This document shows positions 16,149-24,337 of a stretch of DNA of 64,000 bases, piece after piece. The notes under the pieces were generated by a model that saw nothing but the letters and a program-made list of their open reading frames with translations, did not search any database and had not been told where the DNA came from. How positions within the stretch are numbered: position 1 is the stretch's first letter; every line of letters starts with the position of its first letter. The position numbers were made by a program, and so were the translations under genes. The DNA comes from Marininema halotolerans (GTDB lineage: Bacteria > Bacillota > Bacilli > Thermoactinomycetales > DSM-45169). Location: NCBI RefSeq assembly GCF_900116235.1, contig NZ_FPAA01000005.1, forward strand, positions 186,001 through 250,000. The letters are read 5' to 3'.

Positions 16149-17474
16149 ATGGAGCCTTCTAAAATAAAAGATATGGGAGAAGCCATCCGAAGAGTCAGAA
16201 AATCTAAAGGGCTACGGCTAGAAGATTTGGCGGATGAAAATATTTCCCCAGCCACAATAAGTAATATTGAACGAGGGATTGCGCATGTCAACCTAGCTAA
16301 GATCCAATATTTACTAGAAAAATTAGATGTCAACATGGAAGAAATCCCAGACATCCTTTCCGAACAAGAGGAGGAGTCTAATGAAATCAAGTTTAACCTC
16401 TTGACCACCGATGTTTTAATTGATTTAGGGAACCCGAAAGATGCAATGACTCGATTAGACAACATGAAGTTAGAGGATAATCATCCGTGTGCAGCATATG
16501 TTCAACACCTGAAAGGAAAAGCTTTTCTTTCTATGAAAAAGTGGAATCGAGCGGAACGATGTTATGGGTTAGCAATTAGTTTGAGTCATCAGAATCAGAA
16601 TAAAGACAATCTTGAGGCCACTTCATATTTGGATTTAAGTTTATGTTTTTATCAGCAAAACGAAATTGAAAAAGCATTGGATTTTGTTGAGAGTGGACTT
16701 GATGCATTCATAGACGGAAATGGAAGGGGTAGTATTAAATACACGCTAATACGAAATAAGGTTGTCTACCTCATTCGATTAGGTAGAAATATGGAGGCAC
16801 TTAGGGCTATCCAAGATATATGGGAAGAAATGGACAAAATTGAGGACGTTGAAACTGTTTTGGCCTTTTATGTTGCAAGAGCAGATCTCCTCAGAAAAAC
16901 TGGCATGATTGATGAAGCCATTCAGTATGCGGTAAAAGGATTAGAACTGGCTAAGACCAATAAGGATTTCCAAAATATCTTTCATATACTCATCGTGTTA
17001 GGAAGGTTGTACACTGCAAAAGGGAAATGGCAACAGGCTGAAAATTGTTTTAACACCGGATTAACCTCACAACATTTATTGACAAGTGAAACGTACCTTA
17101 CGGATGCTTATGCAGGGTATGGTATATTACTTTCACATCAAAATAGAAAAGATGAAGCTAAAAAAATGTTTGAAAAAGCGATTATCAATGCAGAAAAACA
17201 TGACAATGCTCCTAAACTTACCTATGCATTACGTGTGATGGGTGATTTTTGGAAGAGTAGTGGGACAAAGTTAGAAGCAATTCCCTATTATGAAAGAGCG
17301 CTAGAAGTTGCCCAAAAGTTTCACTATAAACAGGCGGAATATAAGCTTTACTATCGGCTTTCACAGTGCTATCAGGATAGTGATCAGAAGGAATTTGAAA
17401 AGTGCCTACTGAATATGTATAAAACACAAAAGGCGCTAAGGGGTGAGGAAAATGAAATTCTGGAAGATGAATAA
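16149..17474 (+). CDS. XRE-family HTH-TPR regulator, probable RRNPP peptide receptor
   Basis: A 441-residue regulator. An N-terminal XRE helix-turn-helix (about 9-64: AIRRVRKSKGLRLEDLA, SPATISNIERG) is followed by a helical repeat domain of about nine TPR-like units (about 90-430). Repeat hallmarks include YVQHLKGKAFLSMKKWNRAE, EATSYLDLSLCFYQQNEIEK and AYGILL-type stretches such as AYAGYGILLSHQNRKDEAKK. This is the layout of NprR/PlcR-type RRNPP receptors, which bind an imported peptide in the TPR groove and control transcription. The stop overlaps a short gene for a secreted-peptide precursor. ATG 16149 follows AAAGGAG. The surrounding DNA is AT-rich, which may indicate acquisition. Regulated targets are unknown. 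Confidence 0.9.
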   Translation: MEPSKIKDMGEAIRRVRKSKGLRLEDLADENISPATISNIERGIAHVNLAKIQYLLEKLDVNMEEIPDILSEQEEESNEIKFNLLTTDVLIDLGNPKDAMTRLDNMKLEDNHPCAAYVQHLKGKAFLSMKKWNRAERCYGLAISLSHQNQNKDNLEATSYLDLSLCFYQQNEIEKALDFVESGLDAFIDGNGRGSIKYTLIRNKVVYLIRLGRNMEALRAIQDIWEEMDKIEDVETVLAFYVARADLLRKTGMIDEAIQYAVKGLELAKTNKDFQNIFHILIVLGRLYTAKGKWQQAENCFNTGLTSQHLLTSETYLTDAYAGYGILLSHQNRKDEAKKMFEKAIINAEKHDNAPKLTYALRVMGDFWKSSGTKLEAIPYYERALEVAQKFHYKQAEYKLYYRLSQCYQDSDQKEFEKCLLNMYKTQKALRGEENEILEDE

Positions 17475-17595
17475 AGCTATTGCAATTATTGCTATTCTTA
17501 CTATTACAATTTCAGTCTTTACATTCATGCAATATCAGGGCCATTCAACAAGTGAAAGAATATTTACTCAAACAATCGATCCAAAAAGTTCATGA
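17452..17595 (+). CDS. Putative signalling-peptide precursor (Phr/NprX-like), 47 residues
   Basis: Unnoticed short gene overlapping the last seven codons and stop of the receptor gene in the +1 frame. ATG 17452 is preceded by AAGGGGTGAGGAAA, a good ribosome site. The product has a basic start (MKFWKMNK), an 18-residue hydrophobic core (AIAIIAILTITISVFTFM) and a polar tail (QYQGHSTSERIFTQ then TIDPKSS), as in Phr, PapR and NprX precursors. A rho-independent terminator begins eight bases after the stop. The position, signal sequence and tail make it the likely cognate pheromone of the receptor. The mature form is probably part of the C-terminal tail; the exact residues cannot be told. Confidence 0.82.
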   Translation: MKFWKMNKAIAIIAILTITISVFTFMQYQGHSTSERIFTQTIDPKSS

Positions 17596-17602
17596 ATTTT
17601 TG

Positions 17603-17631
17603 AAACCGTCGCCAAGACGGTTTATTTTTTT
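17603..17631 (+). terminator. Terminator ending the receptor-peptide operon
   Basis: AAACCGTC gccaa GACGGTTT followed by ATTTTTTT. Confidence 0.92.
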
Positions 17632-17767
17632 GTTTGATATTAACACTTGTACTGATTGTTATCCAAAGGGTGCACTTTACGTAATACACCATTCACCGGT
17701 TATTCCTATCGCTTAATGTGGGGACTGTGTATTCTGTGATCGGTAATATATGAAACAAGACAAGACC

Positions 17768-17812
17768 CGTCCTAGGACGAATTCTGTAATACAGATTCAG
17801 TCCTTTCGTAGG
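17768..17812. repeat. Hairpin repeat, copy 1
   Basis: TAGGAC, then a stem (GAATTCTG taata CAGATTC), then AGTCCTTTCGTAGG. A second copy lies at 18482-18528 with paired substitutions in the stem. There is no T-run, so it is not a terminator. It precedes the truncated MBL gene. Confidence 0.55.
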
Positions 17813-17910
17813 GGAAGAGAAAGTTTACGTCCTTTATGATAAAGGAGGATTCGCCTGAAGCAGAAAGTTACGATGAGAAACAGAAGAGACCATAAAAAGG
17901 GGACATTCAT

Positions 17911-18390
17911 ATGATCCAGCACCGAGCTCCCCATTACTATAGTAATTTTGCTGACTGGGCCAAGGCATTTGATTGTCCAGTCTACCTTCACGAGGCCGAT
18001 CGGGAATGGGTGATGGGACCGACATCGTATGTCCATTTTTGGTCTGGTGAAAGCCTCTTCCTTGCTCCTGGAGTCACTGCGGTTCATTTGGGAGGACATT
18101 TTCCGGGAAGCCTATTCTTGCATTGGGCAAAGGGATCAGAGGGGAAGGGAACCATTTTGACAGGGGATACGATCTATATTACTCCGGGGTTAGATCGGGT
18201 AAGTTTTATGTATAGCTTCCCGAATTTCCTTCCTTTATCCGCAAGGGAAATCAGGCGAATTCGTTCCATAATGGAACAGTGGAACTTTGCTAATATTCAT
18301 GGAGCATGGTCTGGAAAATCGATAGTTGGCAATGGGAATGAGGTTATCAAGCAATCAATTTCCAATTACTTGGACGCTTTAGAAGGTTAA
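17911..18390 (+). pseudogene. MBL-fold hydrolase lacking its N-terminal domain
   Basis: A 159-residue frame. PHYYSNFADWAKAFDCPVYL and HEADREWV, GGHFPGSL, TGDTIY and the end IHGAWSGKSIVGNG match the middle and end of an MBL-fold family that is normally about 250 residues long. The N-terminal strands and the HxHxDH zinc motif are absent, and an in-frame TAA lies 18 bases before the ATG. ATG 17911 does have a fair ribosome site (AAAAAGGGG). It is most simply a decayed or truncated gene, although a short translated product remains possible. The flanking hairpin repeats may be connected with the rearrangement. A terminator follows. Confidence 0.65.
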
Positions 18391-18400
18391 TAACGAAGAA

Positions 18401-18438
18401 AAAGAGCCTGGGTAACTTTTACCTAGGCTCTTTTTTTA
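18401..18438 (+). terminator. Terminator after the truncated MBL gene
   Basis: AAAGAGCCTgGGTAA / TTACCtAGGCTCTTTTTTT. Confidence 0.9.
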
Positions 18439-18481
18439 CAAAATATATGGAAGCTATTTGAACGGGGTTCGCCCTTTGTCG

Positions 18482-18528
18482 TAGGACTAAATTTGTAATG
18501 ACAAATCGGACCTTTCGTCGAGGCAGTA
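18482..18528. repeat. Hairpin repeat, copy 2
   Basis: GTAGGAC, stem (AAATTTGT aatg ACAAAT), CGGACCTTTCGTCG. Aligned with the copy at 17768-17812, TAGGAC, TTTCGT and the central TAAT are shared, while stem bases change in complementary pairs. Confidence 0.55.
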
Positions 18529-18608
18529 AGAATATACACGTTGTATCATCGAAGGGGAAAGGGGCGAATGATGTAGCCTCTACCAATGAAATGAGGAGGA
18601 TCAATCGG

Positions 18609-18782
18609 ATGGAAATGATCGATATGAAAATTACTGAGTACCATCACCACATAGAGCGAGTCAATCAATGGGGTTGGATGATGGGCAAGCAGAATAAGAG
18701 GGTCCCACAACATTCGGAGAAGGGATACTTTCGTTTATTATGGCGGGTAGTTAAGAGGATTGTCCTTCATCGGAAGAATTAG
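18609..18782 (+). CDS. Small basic hypothetical protein
   Basis: A 57-residue frame starting at ATG 18609, eight bases after GAGGAGG. The product is His-rich near the start (TEYHHHIERVNQWGWMMGKQ) and ends in a basic amphipathic stretch (LLWRVVKRIVLHRKN). No family is recognised. The good ribosome site is the main support; codon usage cannot be judged on so short a frame. It could be a spurious frame between the repeat and the GNAT gene. Confidence 0.4.
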   Translation: MEMIDMKITEYHHHIERVNQWGWMMGKQNKRVPQHSEKGYFRLLWRVVKRIVLHRKN

Positions 18783-18855
18783 AGAGTGGGTGTTTCAATG
18801 GTTCCGAAGGGGAAGGGTGGATATCCGTAACGAATAGATTCGAGTCAAAGGGAAG

Positions 18856-19407
18856 TTACTTACGATATCGCTCACGATACTCGTCTTCTAACATACTCAT
18901 GATGATAGAGTCGTGATATGTATGATCGTAGAATAAGGCGTCTCGTTGCACTCCCTCTTTTTTAAAACCTAACTTTTCATATAAACGAATAGCACGATCA
19001 TTGTAGGCGTAGACATTGAGCTCAATCCGATGGAGATTTAATATTCCAAAAGCATAATCAAGCATTAGCTTCATCGCTTCATTTCCATACCCTTTTCCTT
19101 GATGGCGTGGATCATCCAGGGAAATCCGAAGATAACAGTTCCGATTTAGGGGGTCAATATCGAGTAATTGAATATCGCCGATGACCGAGTGGTCTTCCTT
19201 TAAGGCAATGAGTAAAAGTAAACGAGAAGAATCGTGGGATTGGTCAGCAATATAGCGCTGGATTTGTTCTTTAGTGAAGGAGCGCTGTGAGCCAGTGAAC
19301 CGTCTCGTTTCTTGATTAAACATCATCAAGAAATAACGTTCAGAGTCGTCTTCGCTAATGGGGCGTAAGTAAAGCCGTTCTCCTTGTAGGAAAATTGGTT
19401 TATTCAT
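18856..19407 (-). CDS. GNAT family N-acetyltransferase (RimJ/RimL-like)
   Basis: A 183-residue acetyltransferase of the RimJ/RimL branch. LRPISEDDSERYF begins the fold, DPRHQGKGYGNEAMKLMLDY holds the acetyl-CoA pyrophosphate-binding Q/RxxGxG/A loop, and NLHRIELNVYAYNDRAIRLY with EKLGFKKEG is the typical end. The family acetylates N-termini of ribosomal proteins or small amines; the substrate is undetermined. ATG 19407 lies eight bases after AGGAGG. Single minus-strand gene between plus-strand neighbours. Confidence 0.9.
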   Translation of the reverse strand: MNKPIFLQGERLYLRPISEDDSERYFLMMFNQETRRFTGSQRSFTKEQIQRYIADQSHDSSRLLLLIALKEDHSVIGDIQLLDIDPLNRNCYLRISLDDPRHQGKGYGNEAMKLMLDYAFGILNLHRIELNVYAYNDRAIRLYEKLGFKKEGVQRDALFYDHTYHDSIIMSMLEDEYRERYRK

Positions 19408-19632
19408 TAGTAATTCCTCCTATCTGATTCTAATATTATAGCGTATATTTTGTTTGATAGTAAATAACTGAACGTAAATTGCTTGATTATTGCTTGTTTC
19501 ACTGGTTTGGTAGGGTATGTTAAGTATTTTTAAAAGGAATGTTATCGGTAGAAGGTGCTCTTTTTATTAAAAGTGATTGGGTTATTTTGTTGAAAGGTGG
19601 GGAATAGGTAGAGCAAGAGGAGGTGCAAGAAG

Positions 19633-19779
19633 ATGGAACAAGAAACGGTATGGGGTAGCCCTTCAGAATCTCGTCAAACCGGAGAAAAATGTGAGGTGTG
19701 TGAGGATTGGTTGAGAGAGGAAGACGCCTTGGCTGTTTGTACCCCTTGCTCAACCTTTATGGAATCTCATCTCGTTTAA
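19633..19779 (+). CDS. 48-residue zinc-ribbon-like small protein
   Basis: A short gene with ATG 19633 seven bases after AGGAGGTG and a terminator right after the stop (19782-19810). The product has two CxxC knuckles, C20/C23 (CEVC) and C36/C39 (CTPC), fitting a single structural zinc site, with an acidic middle (EDWLREEDAL). No known family was recognised. Strong translation and termination signals argue that it is real. It precedes the Rieske-fusion gene but is separated from it by the terminator. Function unknown; possibly a protein- or nucleic-acid-binding adaptor. Confidence 0.75.
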   Translation: MEQETVWGSPSESRQTGEKCEVCEDWLREEDALAVCTPCSTFMESHLV

Positions 19780-19781
19780 AC

Positions 19782-19810
19782 AACCGACTGATGACTGGGT
19801 CGGTTTTTTT
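19782..19810 (+). terminator. Terminator after the zinc-ribbon gene
   Basis: AACCGAC tgatgactg GGTCGGTTTTTTT. Confidence 0.85.
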
Positions 19811-19953
19811 GTGTTGTTCTAAGTCGATAGTCCTAGGAAGTACCTGGGCTGACTGGGGGCGAAAGACCGAGGGAAAAACCCACCACAATGCGGATGTCTC
19901 AACGTGGATTTCTTCTTACAATATAGGAGACCAACAATAAGGAGGCATTCTAC

Positions 19954-21696
19954 ATGGAATGGATAGCAGGGGGAACCATCGCGGAATTAAAGGAAAAAGG
20001 AACAAAGGTAATCAAAGGGAAAGGGCACGGTATCGCACTATTTTTTCATGAAGGACAGATTCATGCGGTGGATAATCGCTGTCCCCATATGGGCTTTCCT
20101 CTCCATCAAGGAAATTTAAAAGATGGGATTTTGACGTGTGAATGGCATCATGCGCGCTTCGACCTTTCCGGAGGCGGATGTTTAGACCCATGGGCAGATG
20201 ATATGAGCACCTATGCGACTGAGGTGCGCGATGGAGACATATGGGTGCATTCAAAACCAAAACAACAACGTTCTATCGATAGATACCGTCAACGTTTAAA
20301 GGAAGGCTTAGAGCAAAATATTAATCTAGTAATCGCGAAAGCCATTGTTGGGCTAATCGAAGCGGGAGAATCCCCTGCAGAAGTCGCACGGATTGGCGTA
20401 ACCTACGGAACGACATATCGGATGGCAGGATGGCGGACAGGGTTGACCATTTTAACAGCTATGGTGAATATCTTGCCTCATTTAGACCGGAAGGGACAAA
20501 TCTTAGCTCTCTATCAGGGCATGGTACATATTGCAAATGAATCGGCACGAGGAGGTACACGATTTTTACTAGAGCCACTATTTAACGATGAAGTGAATAA
20601 GGATCGTTTGGCACGATGGTATCGTCAAGCGATTGAAGTGCGAGATGTACAGGGAGCTGAGCGCATTTTATTAACGATGATTCGAAACGGTGCAACGGAT
20701 AAGGAATTATCTGACATGATGATGGCGGCGGTAACGGACCATTTTTATATGGATACGGGTCATCTCCTTGATTTCCATAATAAAGCCTTCGAATTGCTAG
20801 AGCATGTGGGTGAGGGGGAACGCGAGCGCGTGCTCACATCACTCCTTCCGGTGTTTAGAGCTGCCCAGCGTAGTGAGGAGGTTCATAGCTGGCAAACCCC
20901 TATCAATCTAGTAGACCCCCTTATGGAAGCTTTTTCAAAAATTGAAGATCTACCTTTTGGAAGTAGAAAAGCGGCTATCGATGAAGATGGCTTGGTAAAT
21001 ACCATTCTCGCAGATAATCCGATAACAACGGTGAAGGAGTTGACTCGGGCGCTGCAAGAGGGGATGGATCCTGCTCGTTTAGCACAGCTCGTTTCACTAG
21101 CGGCGATGGAACGTATTGCTCATTTTCATGTTCAAAATGATTTCGGGGATTGGATAACGGTGCTACACACCTTTACCCATGCCCATGCCGTTCATAAAGG
21201 CCTCCTTCGTTCAAGTACGCCAGAATTGGTGCGGGGGATCTATCATAGTGCGATGAGTGTTTACTTGGATCGTTTTCTCAATATTCCTAAAGCGAAAGAA
21301 CCGAAAGGTGATCCCGACCCATCTGATTGTGCATCGGATGTTGGTGAGTTGTTAGCGCTGTTAAATACGCAACAACAAGTACAAGAAGCTGCCGAGTGGG
21401 TAGCTAACTACTTGGATCGTTCTGGCGATACAAAGGCGTTATTTAATGCACTCGGTCACGCACTTCTTAGAGAGGATGCAGAGTTCCATTCCTTTCAAAT
21501 GCTTGAAGCTTCCATTGATGAGTATCATCGATGGGCAAAAGAGGACTCAGTCATCGCTCGTCGAGCCACTCGTATCAGTTTACTTGCCGTGACTCGTTAT
21601 CTAGCGGCACATGCTCCCACGGCGAGAGAAATTCCTCACATCGCAGATATCGCTTGGCGCCTTCATAAGGGAGATCATTTATTTGAAGAGAAGTAG
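19954..21696 (+). CDS. Rieske [2Fe-2S] domain fused to a large helical domain
   Basis: A 580-residue protein. The N-terminal ~105 residues are a Rieske ferredoxin-like domain with cluster ligands C43, H45 (RCPHMG) and C62, H65 (TCEWHHARFDL), so the [2Fe-2S] site looks intact. The remaining ~470 residues are predominantly helical and carry His-rich stretches (VTDHFYMDTGHLLDFHNK, HTFTHAHAVHKG). They vaguely recall the questin-oxidase-like family, but I cannot assign this. A redox enzyme in which the Rieske domain feeds electrons to the C-terminal domain is an inference. No signal or membrane segment is present, so it is cytosolic. ATG 19954 follows AAGGAGG. Monocistronic. Confidence 0.82.
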   Translation: MEWIAGGTIAELKEKGTKVIKGKGHGIALFFHEGQIHAVDNRCPHMGFPLHQGNLKDGILTCEWHHARFDLSGGGCLDPWADDMSTYATEVRDGDIWVHSKPKQQRSIDRYRQRLKEGLEQNINLVIAKAIVGLIEAGESPAEVARIGVTYGTTYRMAGWRTGLTILTAMVNILPHLDRKGQILALYQGMVHIANESARGGTRFLLEPLFNDEVNKDRLARWYRQAIEVRDVQGAERILLTMIRNGATDKELSDMMMAAVTDHFYMDTGHLLDFHNKAFELLEHVGEGERERVLTSLLPVFRAAQRSEEVHSWQTPINLVDPLMEAFSKIEDLPFGSRKAAIDEDGLVNTILADNPITTVKELTRALQEGMDPARLAQLVSLAAMERIAHFHVQNDFGDWITVLHTFTHAHAVHKGLLRSSTPELVRGIYHSAMSVYLDRFLNIPKAKEPKGDPDPSDCASDVGELLALLNTQQQVQEAAEWVANYLDRSGDTKALFNALGHALLREDAEFHSFQMLEASIDEYHRWAKEDSVIARRATRISLLAVTRYLAAHAPTAREIPHIADIAWRLHKGDHLFEEK

Positions 21697-21720
21697 ATGA
21701 AGAAGCAGGATTTTCAATGA

Positions 21721-21756
21721 AAAAAGACGACCTAGATCGATACTGGGTCGTCTTTT
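21721..21756 (+). terminator. Terminator after the Rieske-fusion gene
   Basis: AAAAAGACGACC / GGGTCGTCTTTT stem with T-tail. Confidence 0.88.
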
Positions 21757-21806
21757 CTCGATATGAATGAGTCGTCTTAAGGGGTTCAGGTGGCGGAGGG
21801 TGTCGA

Positions 21807-22505
21807 TTAAAGGGGGGGATGGTCGGTTGGATCGATCGGGTCCATTTCCCCACGGATTTTCCGATAGAACTGGGCGTCAGTCGCGCTGATATAAGGGATT
21901 AACCAAAGGAATCCAATCCCAAGAGTTAGGATACATAGTATCCCCCAACCTAAAAAGCTTAGGTGCAACGCAAACAATTCCACTTTGTGACCATCCATCA
22001 TCTTGCGACTTTGTGTGATGGCTTGGTTAGGCGTTAATTCTGGATGGTCGATGAGGATATAAGGTGCCATGGAATAGGCGTAGTATTTAATGATTCCTGG
22101 AATGAATAAGAGAAGGCTCCAACAGTTGATATAGATCCAGGTCAATCCATATAAAAAAGTAGCTTTCCAATACAATTGACCATCTGTAAAGTAGCGAAAT
22201 AAGTGGGATAAAGAGGTGGTGTTTCCGCGAGCCAGATGGATAAAGATAAGGTAGATTCCCATGATTAAAGAACCTGAGACAATGAGGTCCCAGAGGATAG
22301 ATAAATAATCGATCGAAGTGTAGTCAGCAGATCTTCTAGCCCATTGAAGGATAAGAAATTGGATGGATAAAGGGTGTTTGGAAAAGGAGTATGCAAATAA
22401 AGAAATTAACAGAGGGAGTATACTTATTGCGATAGCTAACCCCCAATTTCCCCTAAGTGCATCCCTTCCAAGCTTTCTCATTTCCTTGTAACTGATGATG
22501 TTCAT
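21807..22505 (-). CDS. DUF975 family membrane protein
   Basis: A 232-residue integral membrane protein with about five hydrophobic helices. Family hallmarks are LGRDALRGNWGLAIAISI at the start, KATFLYGLTWIY, and the loop LIDHPELTPNQAITQSRKMM followed by DGHKVELF. The C-terminus is acidic (DPIDPTDHPP). DUF975 proteins are of unknown function and often encoded near stress or membrane genes. The upstream in-frame ATG at 22529 lacks a ribosome site, whereas ATG 22505 follows AAGGAG. Single gene. Confidence 0.87.
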   Translation of the reverse strand: MNIISYKEMRKLGRDALRGNWGLAIAISILPLLISLFAYSFSKHPLSIQFLILQWARRSADYTSIDYLSILWDLIVSGSLIMGIYLIFIHLARGNTTSLSHLFRYFTDGQLYWKATFLYGLTWIYINCWSLLLFIPGIIKYYAYSMAPYILIDHPELTPNQAITQSRKMMDGHKVELFALHLSFLGWGILCILTLGIGFLWLIPYISATDAQFYRKIRGEMDPIDPTDHPPL

Positions 22506-22615
22506 AACGTGTCTCCTTGTTTGCTTCATTTCCCTTCTACTCTATTATTCGTAGGAAAGTGTGTTTTTGGTGTTGAGAATATTGTTTTTATGAAGGCTAT
22601 TGTTGGATAAGAAAA

Positions 22616-22643
22616 TGAAAAACCTCATATGGAGAGGTTTTTC
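22616..22643 (-). terminator. Terminator of the lipid kinase gene
   Basis: GAAAAACCTC / GAGGTTTTTC hairpin downstream of the minus-strand kinase stop at 22725. Confidence 0.8.
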
Positions 22644-22724
22644 ATGGGATATGGGACTATTTGGTTACTTTAATTGACCGATTTGTTGCTCATTATTCCT
22701 AAGGGATGGTTTATTGTTTTACAA

Positions 22725-23645
22725 TTAATAGGAGTCAACAGCTCGGGTTTCTTCCTCCATATCGCCGACCAATACCGTAAGGTGATGGGGAAGAACCTGA
22801 ATGTCGACAGGAGTAGTTCCTTCCTTTTCTCCATCACAGTCAATGGATTGATCTGGAGATGTCGTTATGGAAAGTTTATCAGTATGAAAGTATTGAAGGT
22901 GTTCACTCTCTGGCCAGTCGTTTTTCCAGTTGGAAAGAAGCATCGACCAGATGCTTGCCAGGGAGTTTTCTTTAACGATAAGGACATCAAGGCGGTGATC
23001 ATTAATACGGCTATGGGGAAAGAATCCTTGAACTCCCCCAATAAAGGATCCATTTCCTATGATAATCATCGTGGCATTACCTTCAAATTGAATCGTTTGA
23101 CCAATGGTTGCTTTGAGGTGAAAAGGAGTAGGGTCAAGAATATTTTGTGCGGCACTAAAATAATAGGCAAGCCGCCCGAGTCGTTCCTTTTGTTCATTAG
23201 AAATGTTTTCGGAGACCTGGGTGATTAAACCGATTCCCCAAAAGTTGAGAAAATAACGGCCTTGGCTACTATGGCCAACATCAACTTGAAGGCTTTTTTT
23301 ACGTAGAATTTGCTCGAGAGCCACTAAAGGATCCTGACTAATCCCGATAGCGCGACAAAAGTCATTGCATGTTCCGCCAGGTAAGATTGCAAAAGTGGGA
23401 CGTTTATCTAAAGCGCAAACGGCGTTAACAAGCTCGTGAACCGTTCCATCGCCTCCGGCGGCAATGATGACATCGACATCCTGGGCAATCTCGGCAACCT
23501 TCTTTGCGCCATCTCCTGGCTGAGTGGTTTTATAGAGGGACACCTGCTCAAAGTGTTCCTGTAATTGAGCAAGTATGGTATCGAGTAGTTCAATAAGCTG
23601 TCCTTGTCCCGCTGAGGGATTGAGGATGAGAGCAACACGCTGCAT
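22725..23645 (-). CDS. Diacylglycerol kinase family lipid kinase (YegS/DagK-like)
   Basis: A 306-residue soluble lipid kinase. ILNPSAGQG opens the catalytic domain, the nucleotide loop is AAGGDGTVHE (about residues 60-69), GGTCNDFCRAIG is the next conserved element, and the C-terminal domain has IDCDGEKEG. The family phosphorylates diacylglycerol or related lipids at the membrane. ATG 23645 follows AAAGGGTGG; a GTG at 23654 would fall on the ribosome site. The exact substrate (DagK versus BmrU type) is not resolved. Single gene divergent from the thioesterase gene. Confidence 0.92.
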   Translation of the reverse strand: MQRVALILNPSAGQGQLIELLDTILAQLQEHFEQVSLYKTTQPGDGAKKVAEIAQDVDVIIAAGGDGTVHELVNAVCALDKRPTFAILPGGTCNDFCRAIGISQDPLVALEQILRKKSLQVDVGHSSQGRYFLNFWGIGLITQVSENISNEQKERLGRLAYYFSAAQNILDPTPFHLKATIGQTIQFEGNATMIIIGNGSFIGGVQGFFPHSRINDHRLDVLIVKENSLASIWSMLLSNWKNDWPESEHLQYFHTDKLSITTSPDQSIDCDGEKEGTTPVDIQVLPHHLTVLVGDMEEETRAVDSY

Positions 23646-23823
23646 AACTTCCACCCTTTCTATTTACGGTCATGATCGTTTTTTAGATTCCCTTTTGGAA
23701 GGCGTTGTACACCTTGGGGTGAGAAGTTTTCGCTTATCTATAAGATGTGGTATGGTATGAAGAGATTATTGATCACCTGAGAGGGGACTTTCCCGACAAC
23801 CGTGTGAGAAAGAGGAATTGATT

Positions 23824-24300
23824 ATGACGTTAGAAGGTTTATGGAAAGAGTTGCAAGATCTTAATGAGAACGAAGTTGAGACGATTCATAAATTAGTACA
23901 AGCTTTAAAACGGGCGCGGATCAGCCCTCTGGCTTATATTGAAGAAGTGATGAATTTCCAATCCATCGGTTATGACGAGGAACGAGCGGTTCACTGTCAT
24001 CGGATGTTGGTTACTGATGAATTGAGAAATCGATATAAGATGCTCCATGGAGGAATTACGGCTACTTTTATTGATACCGCAATGGGTTCCACGGTATTTA
24101 AAGAAGTGGGTACCGAGCGTCGATCTGTCACACTGGATTTAAATGTGAGCTTTCTAAAACCAGCAATGGAAGGATGGCTTACTTCAGAGACTCAGGTTAT
24201 TAAGAAAGGGCGCACCATTATCGTCATGGAGACGAAAGTGTGGGATGAGGAAGAAAAGCTGATCGCCCGAGCTTCTAGTACGTTCTTCAGCCAGAGCTGA
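23824..24300 (+). CDS. PaaI family hotdog-fold thioesterase
   Basis: A 158-residue hotdog protein. The signature LHGGITATFIDTAMGS (about residues 75-90) carries the HGG motif and catalytic acidic residue of PaaI/YbgC-like acyl-CoA thioesterases. VTLDLNVSFLKPA is the following strand. An N-terminal helical extension (residues 1-45) is also seen in the paralogue at 28631. ATG 23824 is eight bases after AGAGG; TTG 23818 is too close. The acyl substrate is unknown. It is followed after 37 bases by a Nudix gene, probably in one transcript. Confidence 0.9.
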   Translation: MTLEGLWKELQDLNENEVETIHKLVQALKRARISPLAYIEEVMNFQSIGYDEERAVHCHRMLVTDELRNRYKMLHGGITATFIDTAMGSTVFKEVGTERRSVTLDLNVSFLKPAMEGWLTSETQVIKKGRTIIVMETKVWDEEEKLIARASSTFFSQS

Positions 24301-24337
24301 TTATCCTCGCACCGTCAAGAAGTGGAGAGGATCAACA

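Noticed and set aside
17480-17716. Plus-strand 78-codon frame after the regulator gene
   Set aside because: It runs through the terminator and overlaps the peptide gene in another frame; no ribosome site.
19812-19953. Structured leader RNA upstream of the Rieske-fusion gene
   Set aside because: GC-rich segments such as CTGGGCTGACTGGGGGCG suggest some pairing, but no known riboswitch core and no terminator/antiterminator pair could be seen.
22674-23228. 184-codon plus-strand frame opposite the lipid kinase
   Set aside because: Antisense to a clear DagK-family gene with GGDGT; no ribosome site.
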